Assembly: GCA_000824845.1 (NCBI GenBank)
Contig: CCNC01000091.1
Coordinates: 1 to 64,000 of the forward strand
DNA from: Mesorhizobium sp. ORS 3359
Lineage (GTDB): Bacteria; Pseudomonadota; Alphaproteobacteria; Rhizobiales; Rhizobiaceae
Direction: 5' to 3'
DNA length: 64,000 nt
The notes beneath the pieces were generated by a model. It ran no database searches. It had not been told where the DNA came from and saw only the letters and a program-made list of their open reading frames with translations. The position numbers and the translations under genes were made by a program. Below are positions 29,923 through 38,447 of the stretch, one piece after another (within the stretch, counting starts at the first letter, position 1; each line of letters opens with the position of its first letter).

Positions 29923-31038
29923 ATGTCGCACAACACATTCGGCCACCTGTTCCGCGTCACCACCTGGGGTGAAAGCCATGGCGCCGCGCTTGGCTGCGTT
30001 GTCGACGGCTGCCCGCCCGGCATCCGCTTCAGGCGAGAGGACATCCAGGCCGAGCTCGACCGGCGCCGCCCCGGACAGTCGCGTTTCGTCACCCAGCGCC
30101 GCGAGCCGGACGAGGTCAAGATCCTGTCGGGCTTCATCCTGGACGAGGACGGCGAGACGATGATCACCACCGGCACGCCGGTGTCGATGCTGATCGAGAA
30201 TGTCGACCAGCGCTCCAAGGATTATGGCGAGATCGCCCGCCAGTACCGGCCGGGCCATGCCGACTACACCTATGACGTCAAATACGGCTTGCGCGACCAT
30301 CGCGGCGGCGGCCGCTCCTCGGCGCGCGAGACGGCCGCCAGAGTTGCGGCCGGCGCGCTGGCGCGTAGGGTTGTGCCCGGCATGACGGTGCGCGGCGCCC
30401 TGGTCGCGATGGGCGAAAAGTCTATCGATCGCGCCAACTGGAACTGGAATTTCGTCGGTGACGCCGAAAACCCGTTCTTCACCCCGGATCCGGCCTCGGT
30501 CCCGGTATTCACCGCCTATCTCGACGGCATCCGCAAAGCCGGTTCCTCGGTCGGAGCGGTGATCGAGATCGTCGCCGACGGTGTGCCGCCCGGCCTCGGC
30601 GCGCCGATCTACGCCAAGCTCGACCAGGACATCGCGTCCGGCCTGATGTCGATCAACGCCGTCAAGGGCGTCGAGATCGGCAACGGCTTCGAGGCCGCCC
30701 GCATCACCGGCGAACAGAACGCCGACGAGATGCGCATGGGCAATGACGGCAAGCCGGTGTTTTTGTCTAACAATGCCGGCGGCATACTGGGCGGCATCTC
30801 GACCGGACAGCCGATCGTCGCCCGCTTCGCCGTGAAGCCGACTTCGTCGATCCTGACGCCGCGCAAATCCATCGACAAGGGCGGCAAGGATGTCGAGGTG
30901 ATGACCAAGGGCCGCCACGACCCATGCGTCGGCATCCGCGCCGTGCCGATCGGCGAGGCCATGGTTGCCTGCGCGATCGCCGATCATTATCTGCGGCACA
31001 GAGGACAGACAGGGAAGGCAATAGGCAGTAGGGATTAG
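29923..31038 (+). CDS. aroC: Chorismate synthase
   Basis: Last step of the shikimate pathway: 5-enolpyruvylshikimate 3-phosphate to chorismate, needing reduced FMN. It is 371 aa and begins [13 protein letters not shown], the family signature, with [15 protein letters not shown] and [17 protein letters not shown] further on. The final residues, about KAIGSRD plus the stop, are encoded by the left arm of an inverted repeat, so the normal end near HRGQTG seems to have been extended by the element. It is separated from divergent DUF1344 by about 200 bp in which I see nothing else. Confidence 0.96.
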   Translation: MSHNTFGHLFRVTTWGESHGAALGCVVDGCPPGIRFRREDIQAELDRRRPGQSRFVTQRREPDEVKILSGFILDEDGETMITTGTPVSMLIENVDQRSKDYGEIARQYRPGHADYTYDVKYGLRDHRGGGRSSARETAARVAAGALARRVVPGMTVRGALVAMGEKSIDRANWNWNFVGDAENPFFTPDPASVPVFTAYLDGIRKAGSSVGAVIEIVADGVPPGLGAPIYAKLDQDIASGLMSINAVKGVEIGNGFEAARITGEQNADEMRMGNDGKPVFLSNNAGGILGGISTGQPIVARFAVKPTSSILTPRKSIDKGGKDVEVMTKGRHDPCVGIRAVPIGEAMVACAIADHYLRHRGQTGKAIGSRD

Positions 31039-31109
31039 GCAGTAGGCGAGCCTGCGCCACCAAAACAGCCTTTTTCTTTCTCTGCTGCCTATTTGCCTAA
31101 TCCCTATTC
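31017..31109. repeat. GGATTAGGCAGTAGG inverted repeat between aroC and ribB
   Basis: The left arm (31017-31046) carries aataggcagtagggattagg-like units; the right arm (31084-31109, gctgcctatttgcctaatcc) is its near complement, so the two fold into a long hairpin around a 37-base loop. The unit GCAGTAGG is related to the octamer of the array at 20948. The aroC stop codon (31036-31038) lies inside the left arm. Confidence 0.8.
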
Positions 31110-31132
31110 ACTTGCGAGCGAAGCGAGCGCCC

Positions 31133-32233
31133 ATGCCTTACGACCAGAAGAAGATCGTCGAAGCGATCCGCGCCTTCGAGCGCGGCGAGATCGTTGTCGT
31201 CATGGACGATGACGGGCGCGAGAACGAGGGCGACCTGATCGTCGCGGCCGTGCATTGCACGCCGGAGAAGATGGCCTTCATCGTGCGCAACACCTCCGGC
31301 ATCGTCTGCACGCCGATGCTGCGCGAGGACGCGAGGCGCCTGAATCTCGCGCCGATGGTGGCGGACAATGATTCCGCCCACACCACCGCCTTCACCGTCA
31401 GCGTCGATTTCAAGCACGGCACGACGACAGGCATTTCCGCCGACGACCGCACGCTGACCGTGCGCAACCTCGCCAATGGCAATGTCGGCCCGTCGGATTT
31501 CGTGCGCCCCGGCCACATCTTCCCGCTGATCGCGCGCGAAGGCGGCGTGCTGATGCGTTCCGGCCATACGGAGGCCGCGGTCGATCTCTGCAAGCTTGCC
31601 GGCCTGCCGCCGGTCGGCGTCATTTCCGAGCTGGTCAATGACGACGGCACGGTCAAGCGCGGGCCGGAAGTGCAAGCCTTCGCCGAAGAGCATGGCCTGA
31701 AGCAGGTGTCGGTGGCCGACCTCATCGCCTACCGCCAGCGCAAGGAAACGCTGGTCCAGCGCGTCGCCTGCTCCGACATCGACACGCCCGGCGGCAAGGC
31801 GCAGGCCTTCACCTATACGCTGCCGTGGGATTCCATGCATCACCTGGCAGTGGTCTTCGGCGATATCCGCGACGGCGAGGAGGTCCCGGTGCGCCTGCAT
31901 CCGGAGGACGTGGTGACCGACGTGTTCGGCACCAGCCACCGGCTCGACGGCATCATGAAGGCGATGGGCGAGCGCCGGCGTGGCGTCATCGTCTATCTGC
32001 GCGAAGGCTCGGTCGGCGTCGCCCACCAGGAGCGCAAGCGGCCGCTAAGCGGCGACCGCGAGGATCACGAAGAGGCTCGCCGCCGCGAGAACGAATGGCG
32101 CGAGATCGGCCTCGGCGCCCAGATCCTCAAGGATCTCGGCATCTCCTCGATCAACCTGATCGCCTCGCGCGAGCGCCACTATGTCGGCCTCGAGGGGTTT
32201 GGCATCCACATCGCCAAGACCGAGATTCTCTGA
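31133..32233 (+). CDS. ribB: 3,4-dihydroxy-2-butanone 4-phosphate synthase with a degenerate RibA half
   Basis: Riboflavin synthesis: makes 3,4-dihydroxy-2-butanone 4-phosphate from ribulose 5-phosphate. The N-terminal RibB domain (residues 1-205) is intact, with DDDGRENEGDL and RSGHTEAAVDL. The C-terminal part (about 206-366) has the GTP cyclohydrolase II fold but has lost the zinc cysteines: the SECLTGD position reads HPEDVVTD and the LRCDCG position reads TSHRLDG. It therefore should not have RibA activity. I start at ATG 31133; the ribosome-binding site is weak and a TTG at 31112 is possible. Confidence 0.93.
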   Translation: MPYDQKKIVEAIRAFERGEIVVVMDDDGRENEGDLIVAAVHCTPEKMAFIVRNTSGIVCTPMLREDARRLNLAPMVADNDSAHTTAFTVSVDFKHGTTTGISADDRTLTVRNLANGNVGPSDFVRPGHIFPLIAREGGVLMRSGHTEAAVDLCKLAGLPPVGVISELVNDDGTVKRGPEVQAFAEEHGLKQVSVADLIAYRQRKETLVQRVACSDIDTPGGKAQAFTYTLPWDSMHHLAVVFGDIRDGEEVPVRLHPEDVVTDVFGTSHRLDGIMKAMGERRRGVIVYLREGSVGVAHQERKRPLSGDREDHEEARRRENEWREIGLGAQILKDLGISSINLIASRERHYVGLEGFGIHIAKTEIL

Positions 32234-32264
32234 CCAGCGGCCAACGCTCGCCTGAGAACAGCGG

Positions 32265-32801
32265 ATGAGTGCGCCATTGCCTCCCAGCCAGCGGACCGAA
32301 CGGTTGCTGCTGCGTCGGCCCCAGCAGGCGGACCGTGATTTCCTGATCGATCTGTTTTCGCGGCCCGAGCTGGTTGCGCATCGCCCTGACCCGACACCCG
32401 ACACGCCGCAGCAGAGTGCTGCAAGGTTGGCCCGCGATATCGACCATTGGGAGAAGCATGGTTTCGGCCGCTGGGCGGTCAAGGCTGATGGCGGCCTGGT
32501 CGGCTTCGGCGGCGTCACCGTCTCCAACGATTTGGAAGGCCTGAACCTCTCCTACCATCTTCATCCCGGCTGTTGGGGGCACGGCTATGCCAGCGAGCTG
32601 GTGATGGAAGCATTGCGTGCGGCATTCCTGACCCTGGAAGCCGAGCGCGTGATCGCTTTGGCGCGGCCCGCAAATCCGGCCTCGCGCCGCGTGCTTGAGA
32701 AATGCGGCTTCACCTACGAAAGGGACGTGATGTTGCATGGCGCGCCGACGGGGCTCTTCATCGTCACTGCGCGGAGCAATGCAGGGCGACGGCCGGCCTG
32801 A
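32265..32801 (+). CDS. GNAT N-acetyltransferase, RimJ/RimL type
   Basis: A 178-aa acetyltransferase. It opens with TERLLLRRPQQADRDFLIDLF as in RimJ/RimL proteins. The acetyl-CoA-binding motif A is in WGHGYASELVMEALR (near residues 106-120), and ANPASRRVLEKCGF is the usual C-terminal motif. The acceptor could be a ribosomal-protein N-terminus or a small amine, and nothing nearby tells which. It follows ribB by 31 bp and may be cotranscribed. Confidence 0.87.
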   Translation: MSAPLPPSQRTERLLLRRPQQADRDFLIDLFSRPELVAHRPDPTPDTPQQSAARLARDIDHWEKHGFGRWAVKADGGLVGFGGVTVSNDLEGLNLSYHLHPGCWGHGYASELVMEALRAAFLTLEAERVIALARPANPASRRVLEKCGFTYERDVMLHGAPTGLFIVTARSNAGRRPA

Positions 32802-32830
32802 CGTCCGGGCGCTTCGCCGCGCGGATTCGA

Positions 32831-34051
32831 TCACTCCGCAGGCGCCACCGCTTCGCCTCTGTCCACATCGCAATCGTCCGTCGCCAGCCGGCATTGGCCG
32901 GCAAGCACGGTGACCAGCGCAATCGCGCCTGCAGCGATGGAGACCCAGAACCCGTTTTGCGGGCCGAAAGTGTCGACCATCCAGCCCGCGGCGAAGGAAC
33001 CCAGCGCCATGCCGATACCGATGCCGGTCGTCACCCAGGTGACGCCTTCCGTCAGCATGGCCGGTGGCACGTGGCGCTCGATCAGGCCAAAGGCGGTGAT
33101 GAAGGTCGGCGAGATCGCGACGCCGCTGACGAACACCGCCAACGCCAGCGTCGGCACCGTGTGGGCGAAGAGTAGCGGCAAGGTGGTGAGCGCGATCACG
33201 GTGACCGCGAGCGCCAGCTGCCGCTGCAGCGGCGCCTTCAGGCTGAGCGCGCCGACGATGATCCCAACCACGAAGGATCCCAGCGCATAGACGCCGATGA
33301 CAAGGCTCGCCGCCTCAGGCTGGCCGAGCGCCTTGGTGATGGCGACGGTGGTGACTTCCGTTGTGGCGAAGGTCGCGCCGACGAAAATGAGGGCGAAAGT
33401 GATTATCTGCACCGGTCGCAGGCGGATCGCCGAGCCGGTCGCCCCATGCTCCGCTGGCCGCACTGGCGGCTCCGTCGAGCGCTGCAGCAGGAATGCCGCC
33501 GAGCCGAGCGCGAGCAGCAGCGTGCTGACCACCATGCCGGCTTCGGGAAATAGCACCGCGCTCACCCCCACTGACAGCGAGGCGCCGGCGACATAGACCA
33601 GTTCGTCCGCGGCTGACTCAAAAGCAAACGCCGTGTTGAGCTCCGGCCGATCGCGAAAGATCTCGGTCCAGCGCGCCCTGACCAGGGCGGGAATGCTGGG
33701 CATGGCGGCGGCGAGCAGGGCGGACAGGAACAAGGTCCAGGCCGGCCAGTGCTGGTTGGCCGCCACGATCAATGTCGCAAAGGCAAGCACCGAGAGGAGC
33801 GTCATGGGTGCCGCGATCGCCGTCTGGCCGCGCCGGTCCACCAGCCGCGACACGTGCGGCGAAAGAAAAGCGTTGACCAGCGCATAGGTGGCCGAGACGG
33901 CGCCGGCCAGCCAATATTCGCCATGCGTCTGCGACAACATCGCCACGATGCCGATCGGCGCCATGGCGATCGGCAAGCGCGCGACGAAGGCGGCTGCGGC
34001 GAAGCCTTTCGTGCCCGGAGCCCGAAAGATGTCCGCATAGGGGTTTCGCAT
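32831..34051 (-). CDS. MFS transporter controlled by adjacent TetR
   Basis: A 406-aa major facilitator with about 12 hydrophobic segments and, at the cytoplasmic loop after helix 2, the sequence SRLVDRRGQT. It begins MRNPYADIFRAPGTKGFAAAAFVARLP, a form seen in drug-efflux-type MFS proteins. AGGAGCAGG precedes ATG 34051. It is divergent from a TetR gene with three operators between, so it is probably an exporter induced by its own substrate. The substrate is unknown. Confidence 0.87.
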   Translation of the reverse strand: MRNPYADIFRAPGTKGFAAAAFVARLPIAMAPIGIVAMLSQTHGEYWLAGAVSATYALVNAFLSPHVSRLVDRRGQTAIAAPMTLLSVLAFATLIVAANQHWPAWTLFLSALLAAAMPSIPALVRARWTEIFRDRPELNTAFAFESAADELVYVAGASLSVGVSAVLFPEAGMVVSTLLLALGSAAFLLQRSTEPPVRPAEHGATGSAIRLRPVQIITFALIFVGATFATTEVTTVAITKALGQPEAASLVIGVYALGSFVVGIIVGALSLKAPLQRQLALAVTVIALTTLPLLFAHTVPTLALAVFVSGVAISPTFITAFGLIERHVPPAMLTEGVTWVTTGIGIGMALGSFAAGWMVDTFGPQNGFWVSIAAGAIALVTVLAGQCRLATDDCDVDRGEAVAPAE

Positions 34052-34087
34052 GATCCTGCTCCTCGACAAGGGTGCATAGTAAAACTA

Positions 34088-34154
34088 CATACGCTGCGTA
34101 TGAATGTGAGATAGTTCATACGTCGCGTATGTCAATTGGCATACGAGGCGTATG
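34088..34154. promoter_or_regulatory. Three CATACG-N3-CGTATG operators in the mfs-tetR intergenic region
   Basis: Three 15-bp inverted repeats with perfectly conserved arms: 34088-34102 (centre ctg), 34117-34131 (centre tcg) and 34140-34154 (centre agg). Start-to-start spacings are 29 and 23 bp. They fill the 118-bp gap between the divergent MFS and TetR start codons, the usual site of TetR binding. The triplication suggests tight or cooperative repression of both genes. Confidence 0.9.
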
Positions 34155-34169
34155 TGAATAGGGCCAAGC

Positions 34170-34763
34170 ATGCACAGACCGCGCAAGGAGATGATCGCCG
34201 AGACGCGCGCCAAGCTGATCGCGGCGGCACGCCACGCCTTCGGCACGATCGGCTATGCCGAGGCCTCGATGGACGATTTCACCGCCTCGGCCGGCCTCAC
34301 GCGCGGCGCGCTCTACCATCATTTCGGCGACAAGAAGGGGCTGCTGCAGGCGGTGATCGCCGAGATCGACGGCGAGATGGCTGTGCGGGTGAACGAGGCG
34401 GCGTCCAAGGCGCCGACCCGCTGGCAGCATTTCGTCGACGAATGCACCACCTATGTCGAGATGGCGCTGGAGCCGGAAATCCAGCGCATCATGTTCCGTG
34501 ACGGCCCGGCCGTGCTCGGCGACCCGGCGCAGTGGCCGAACGCCAATGCCTGCATCGCGTCAATGACCGAACATCTGAGCGCGCTGCAGGACGAGGGTGT
34601 GATCGTTGCCGATCTCGATCCGGAAACGGCTGCGCGGCTGATCAACGGCGCCAGCAGCCAGGCCGCGCAGCGCATCGCCAATTCGAAGGATCCCGAAGCC
34701 ACCTCGAAGAAGGCGATCGCGGCCTTCAAGCAACTGCTCGAAGGCTTGCGCAAGAAGGCGTGA
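34170..34763 (+). CDS. TetR-family repressor
   Basis: A 197-aa regulator. The helix-turn-helix is at about residues 27-47 (MDDFTASAGLTRGALYHHFGDK). The C-terminal ligand-binding domain is of the TetR_C type common in efflux repressors (around MALEPEIQRIMFRDGPAVLG). The ATG at 34170 lies 15 bp after the third operator, so the protein very likely represses its own gene and the MFS gene. Confidence 0.9.
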   Translation: MHRPRKEMIAETRAKLIAAARHAFGTIGYAEASMDDFTASAGLTRGALYHHFGDKKGLLQAVIAEIDGEMAVRVNEAASKAPTRWQHFVDECTTYVEMALEPEIQRIMFRDGPAVLGDPAQWPNANACIASMTEHLSALQDEGVIVADLDPETAARLINGASSQAAQRIANSKDPEATSKKAIAAFKQLLEGLRKKA

Positions 34764-34894
34764 CCGCACGCTTGGGTAACCAATTGACCGCGTTGTGCAC
34801 CGGTTTCGGCTCGGTGCAACCCTGCCGCGATTGACAATCTAAGGGGCGAGCGCATCCTCCTGCGCCATCGCTTAGGGCGTGGAGAGTCGGGGCC

Positions 34895-35878
34895 ATGTGG
34901 GACTTCAGCATTGGCCGGTCGGTGTCCATCATGATGCGGACATGGCCGTTTATCGTCTTTCGCATGATCGTCTATTTCGGCATCACGGTCGCCTACATCA
35001 TGGCGACCGGCACGGGCGCCAGCGTCGGCTACGGCGTCGGTCACATCTCGACCGATCCCGATGGACCGATGTCCTTTGCGCTGTGGGGCGGCGTGGTCGG
35101 CTTCGGCATCGTCTCGATCGCGGTCTACTGGATCCGCGAATACATCCTTTATGTGCTGAAAGCCGGTCATATCGCCGTCATGGTACATCTGATCGATGGC
35201 CATGACGTCCCCGACGGCCAAGGACAGATCGCCTATGCCAAGGAAGTGGTCAGCCAGCGTTTCGCCGAGGCCAACATCCTTTTCGTGGTCGACCAGCTGG
35301 TCAAGGGCGCCATCCGCGCCATCACCGGCCTGATCGGCGGCATTGCCGCCTTCCTGCCCATTCCCGGCCTGAGCGGCCTAGTCAGCTTCATCAACACGGT
35401 GATCCGCCTGTCGCTGACCTATGTCGACGAGATCATCCTCGGCTACAACATCCGCCTCAATTCGAACTCGCCCTTCGAGACGGCCAGGCAAGGCGTCGTG
35501 CTCTACGCCCAGAACGGCAAGCACATGGTCAAGAACGCGGTGTGGCTGGCGATGATCATGTGGGGCGTGTCCTTCGTCATCTTCCTGTTGATGCTGGCGC
35601 CCGCGGCCGCGATCCTGTGGGTCATGCCCGGACAATTGGCCGGCTGGGCCTTCGTGCTGGCCATCGTCTTTGCCTGGGCCTTCAAGGCGGCCTTCATCGA
35701 GCCCTTCGCCATCGCCTCGCTGATGCAGGTCTATTTCGAAACCATCGAAGGCCAGGTGCCCAATCCAGAATGGGACAACCGGCTCGCCGAGGCGTCGTCC
35801 AAATTCAGGGAGCTGCGCGACAAGGCGCTGGGCTCCTTCGGCGGCGGCTCGCGCTGGGATACGCCGCGAGCCGCATGA
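34895..35878 (+). CDS. Conserved integral membrane protein of unknown function
   Basis: A 327-aa protein with about five to six hydrophobic segments (residues about 22-40, 63-80, 145-165, 220-245 and 250-275) and a soluble tail (about 290-327). I recognise no enzymatic motif. The middle part (VDQLVKGAIRAITGLIGGI) is well structured and the family appears conserved in rhizobia. GGAGAG lies upstream of ATG 34895. Its TGA touches the bluB stop codon directly (TGATCA), so the two genes converge with no spacer. Confidence 0.75.
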   Translation: MWDFSIGRSVSIMMRTWPFIVFRMIVYFGITVAYIMATGTGASVGYGVGHISTDPDGPMSFALWGGVVGFGIVSIAVYWIREYILYVLKAGHIAVMVHLIDGHDVPDGQGQIAYAKEVVSQRFAEANILFVVDQLVKGAIRAITGLIGGIAAFLPIPGLSGLVSFINTVIRLSLTYVDEIILGYNIRLNSNSPFETARQGVVLYAQNGKHMVKNAVWLAMIMWGVSFVIFLLMLAPAAAILWVMPGQLAGWAFVLAIVFAWAFKAAFIEPFAIASLMQVYFETIEGQVPNPEWDNRLAEASSKFRELRDKALGSFGGGSRWDTPRAA

Positions 35879-36610
35879 TCAGGGCTTCGGCGCGCCGCCA
35901 AGCCTTGCAATCGCGGACTTGAGCGGCGCCTCGCCAGTGCCGCGGAACGTCTCGCTCATCACCAGTTCGGGTAGCGGCAGGCGCTTGCCCCAGCCATGCG
36001 CTTCGAGGTCCGGCTTCGGGGCGAATTCCGAGACGCGGCCGACGCACAGATAGGCGATCGGCGTGACATGCTCCGGGATCGACAGAAGCTGTTTCAGCGC
36101 CTCGGTCTCGATGATGCTCACCCAGCCGACGCCGACGCCTTCGGCGCGTGCCGCCAGCCAGAAATTCTGCACCGCGCAGACGGTGCTGTAGAGATCCATC
36201 TCCGGATTGTGCCAGCGTCCGAGCGGCGAGTCCTTCGAGCGCTGCCGGTCGCAGGTGATGCAGAGATTGAGCGCGCTTTCGCAGATGCCTTCGAGCTTCA
36301 GCTTGCGGTAGAGCGCCTGCCGGTCCGCCTCGATCGCCGGCAGTTCCTGCTCGCGCGCGGCGAGGAACAGGTCGCGCACTCTCCTGCGCCGCTCGGCATC
36401 GCGGATGACGATGAAATTCCACGGCTGCATGTAGCCGACAGACGGCGCGTGGTGCGCGGCGGTGAGAAGCCGCGCCAGCACACAGTCATCCAGATCGTCG
36501 TGGACAAAATGGCTGCGCACGTCGCGCCTGGTGAACATCGCCCTGTAGACCGCATCGCGCGCCAATTGGTCAAAGTCGTCGCCGCTCGCGGCGATCGCTG
36601 CTGCCGTCAT
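35879..36610 (-). CDS. bluB: 5,6-dimethylbenzimidazole synthase
   Basis: A 243-aa flavin enzyme that breaks up FMNH2 with oxygen to form the lower ligand of vitamin B12. It belongs to the nitroreductase fold. RRDVRSHFVHDDL, HHAPSVGYMQPWNFIVI and the later EGVGVGWVSII are the BluB signatures. A cobalamin riboswitch lies in its leader, so it should be turned down when B12 is plentiful. It is alone, without the rest of a cob cluster. Confidence 0.95.
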   Translation of the reverse strand: MTAAAIAASGDDFDQLARDAVYRAMFTRRDVRSHFVHDDLDDCVLARLLTAAHHAPSVGYMQPWNFIVIRDAERRRRVRDLFLAAREQELPAIEADRQALYRKLKLEGICESALNLCITCDRQRSKDSPLGRWHNPEMDLYSTVCAVQNFWLAARAEGVGVGWVSIIETEALKQLLSIPEHVTPIAYLCVGRVSEFAPKPDLEAHGWGKRLPLPELVMSETFRGTGEAPLKSAIARLGGAPKP

Positions 36611-36663
36611 CGCTTTTCCCCTTGCGACAAGCAGTCCCCCGCCTGACCAAGCGGAAAACCATG

Positions 36664-36832
36664 TCTGCCGGGCCGGTCTTCTGGCTCGGGATCGTCCCGC
36701 TCCGGCGCCTTCCCGTCATCGACAGTGGCATTTGCCGGCGCGATCCCCCTCACAGCGTTGGGCACGCCACGGAATGAAACCGTGTTCCCGATTCTCCCGC
36801 GTCGCGGGCACCAGGCAGCGGCATGACCTTAT
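36664..36832 (-). ncRNA. Cobalamin riboswitch in the bluB leader
   Basis: On the minus strand the leader contains, in order, CCTGGTGCC, a GGGAGAATCGGGAA tract, a hairpin CACGG..CCGTG, GTGAGGGGGATC, the B12 box AATGCCACTG, CGGGAAGGCGCC, and a 3' closing tract GAGCCAGAAGACCGG. This order is the conserved core of the AdoCbl class. It ends about 50 bp before the bluB ATG. It fills most of the 335-bp gap between bluB and the divergent HDAC-like gene; the remainder (36833-36945) shows no feature I can name. Confidence 0.92.
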
Positions 36833-36945
36833 CGCGAAGTTCGGCACCCGCCAATGGCGCGGACGACATGGGCTGGCGCAATTTCCCCAGCCATTCGGCT
36901 TTTCAAACATGGTCATTACGGCCGCGGGTGCCTAGATTAGGCGCC

Positions 36946-37872
36946 ATGGCCACCCGTCTCTACACGCACCCGATCTTCCTCGAACACCTCACGCCGCCCG
37001 GCCACCCCGAGCGGCCCGACCGCCTGCGCGCTATCGAACGCGTGCTGGACGACGAGGCGTTCTCGGCGCTCGACCGCGTCAAGGCGCCGGAAGGCGACGA
37101 GAAAACGATCCTCTATGCGCACCCCGAAAAATTCGTCGAGCGCGTGCGCGCGGCGATCCCCCGGACCGGCATCGTCTCGATCGACGCCGACACCAGCGCC
37201 AGCCCGAAAAGCTGGCAGGCGGCGGTGACGGCGATCGGCGCGGCGAACGCCGCCGTCGACGACGTCTTCGACGGCCGCGCCTCCAATGTCTTCGTCGCTG
37301 CCCGGCCGCCCGGCCATCACGCCGAAAAGACCACCGCGATGGGTTTCTGCCTGTTCAACACGGCGGCCATCGCCGCCCGCTATGCGCAGAAGAAGCATCA
37401 GGCCGAGCGCGTCGCCATCGTCGATTGGGACGTCCATCATGGCAACGGCACGCAGGACATCTTTTGGGACGACCCATCGGTTCTTTACTGCTCGACCCAC
37501 CAGATGCCGCTTTACCCGGGCACCGGGGCGAAGAGCGAGACCGGCGCCGGCAACATCGTCAACGCGCCGCTCGCGCCGCGGACCGGCAGCGACATGTTCC
37601 GCGACGCCTTCCTGTCGCGCGTGCTGCCGTCCATCGATGCCTTCGCGCCGGACCTGATCATCATTTCCGCCGGCTTCGACGCGCATCACCGCGATCCGCT
37701 GGCCGAGATCAACCTGACCGAGGACGATTTCGACTGGGCGACCGGGCAGTTGATGGAACGCGCCGGCCGCCACAGCTCCAACAGGCTCGTCAGCCTGCTG
37801 GAAGGCGGCTACGATCTGCAGGGACTGGCATTTTCAGTCGCCGCCCATGTCGGGCGGCTGATGAAGGGATAG
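36946..37872 (+). CDS. Class II histone deacetylase-like amidohydrolase
   Basis: A 308-aa zinc amidohydrolase of the HDAC/acetoin-utilisation superfamily. The tandem-His motif is RPPGHHAEK; the metal ligands are in VDWDVHHGNGTQ and SAGFDAHHRDPL; the terminal EGGYDLQGL is also conserved. Bacterial members deacetylate polyamines or lysine, and the substrate here is unknown. The ATG at 36946 gives the standard MATRLYTHPIF start. It is 3 bp from xseB, a pairing frequent in alphaproteobacteria. Confidence 0.92.
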   Translation: MATRLYTHPIFLEHLTPPGHPERPDRLRAIERVLDDEAFSALDRVKAPEGDEKTILYAHPEKFVERVRAAIPRTGIVSIDADTSASPKSWQAAVTAIGAANAAVDDVFDGRASNVFVAARPPGHHAEKTTAMGFCLFNTAAIAARYAQKKHQAERVAIVDWDVHHGNGTQDIFWDDPSVLYCSTHQMPLYPGTGAKSETGAGNIVNAPLAPRTGSDMFRDAFLSRVLPSIDAFAPDLIIISAGFDAHHRDPLAEINLTEDDFDWATGQLMERAGRHSSNRLVSLLEGGYDLQGLAFSVAAHVGRLMKG

Positions 37873-37875
37873 GGT

Positions 37876-38127
37876 ATGGCAGTGGAAGGCAATGAGGACG
37901 TCAAGGCGATGAGCTTCGAACAGGCGCTCGACGCGCTGGAGAAGATTGTCGATGACCTGGAGCGCGGCGACGTCCCGCTCGACCAGTCGATCAAGATCTA
38001 TGAGCGCGGCGAGGCGCTGAAGGCGCATTGCGACAGGCTGCTGAAGGCGGCCGAGGACAAGGTCGAAAAGATCAGGCTGTCGCGCGACGGCAAGCCGGTG
38101 GGAACGGAGCCGCTCGACGCCGAATAG
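37876..38127 (+). CDS. xseB: Exodeoxyribonuclease VII small subunit
   Basis: An 83-aa, mostly helical subunit that partners the XseA nuclease. [36 protein letters not shown] is the family core; the tail is variable. The start lies 3 bp after the HDAC stop, with AAGGGATAGGGT as a likely ribosome-binding site. XseA is not in the window. The gene stands in the usual alphaproteobacterial order before dxs, but here with DUF2277 and pirin genes in between. Confidence 0.95.
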   Translation: MAVEGNEDVKAMSFEQALDALEKIVDDLERGDVPLDQSIKIYERGEALKAHCDRLLKAAEDKVEKIRLSRDGKPVGTEPLDAE

Positions 38128-38171
38128 TCTGGAATAGCGTAGGCAGAGCAAGCAGGTAAGGAGTTCAAGCC

Positions 38172-38438
38172 ATGTGCCGCAACATCAAGACCCTGGCCAA
38201 TTTCGAGCCGCCGGCGACCAATGACGAGGTGCATGACGCAGCACTGCAATTCGTCCGCAAGCTGAGCGGCTCGACGAAACCGTCCAAGCGCAACGAGCAT
38301 GCCTTCTATCACGCCGTGGAAGCGATCGCTGCCGCAGCGCGCGAACTGATCGACTCGCTCGAAACCAGCCAGGAACCGCGCAATCGCGAGGAAGAGGCCG
38401 CCAAGGCGAAGGCCAGGTCGGCGTTGCGTTTCGCCTGA
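38172..38438 (+). CDS. DUF2277 family protein
   Basis: An 88-aa protein that begins MCRNIKTLANFEPPATNDE, the conserved opening of the family, with a helical remainder and no membrane segment or signal peptide. Its function is unknown. AAGGAG lies upstream. It is 44 bp after xseB and 9 bp before the pirin gene, so probably cotranscribed. Confidence 0.88.
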   Translation: MCRNIKTLANFEPPATNDEVHDAALQFVRKLSGSTKPSKRNEHAFYHAVEAIAAAARELIDSLETSQEPRNREEEAAKAKARSALRFA

Positions 38439-38447
38439 AGGACAGTC

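Noticed and set aside
34790..34830. Hairpin gcaccg...cggtgc after the TetR gene as a terminator
   Set aside because: Short stem with no T-run; too weak to call.
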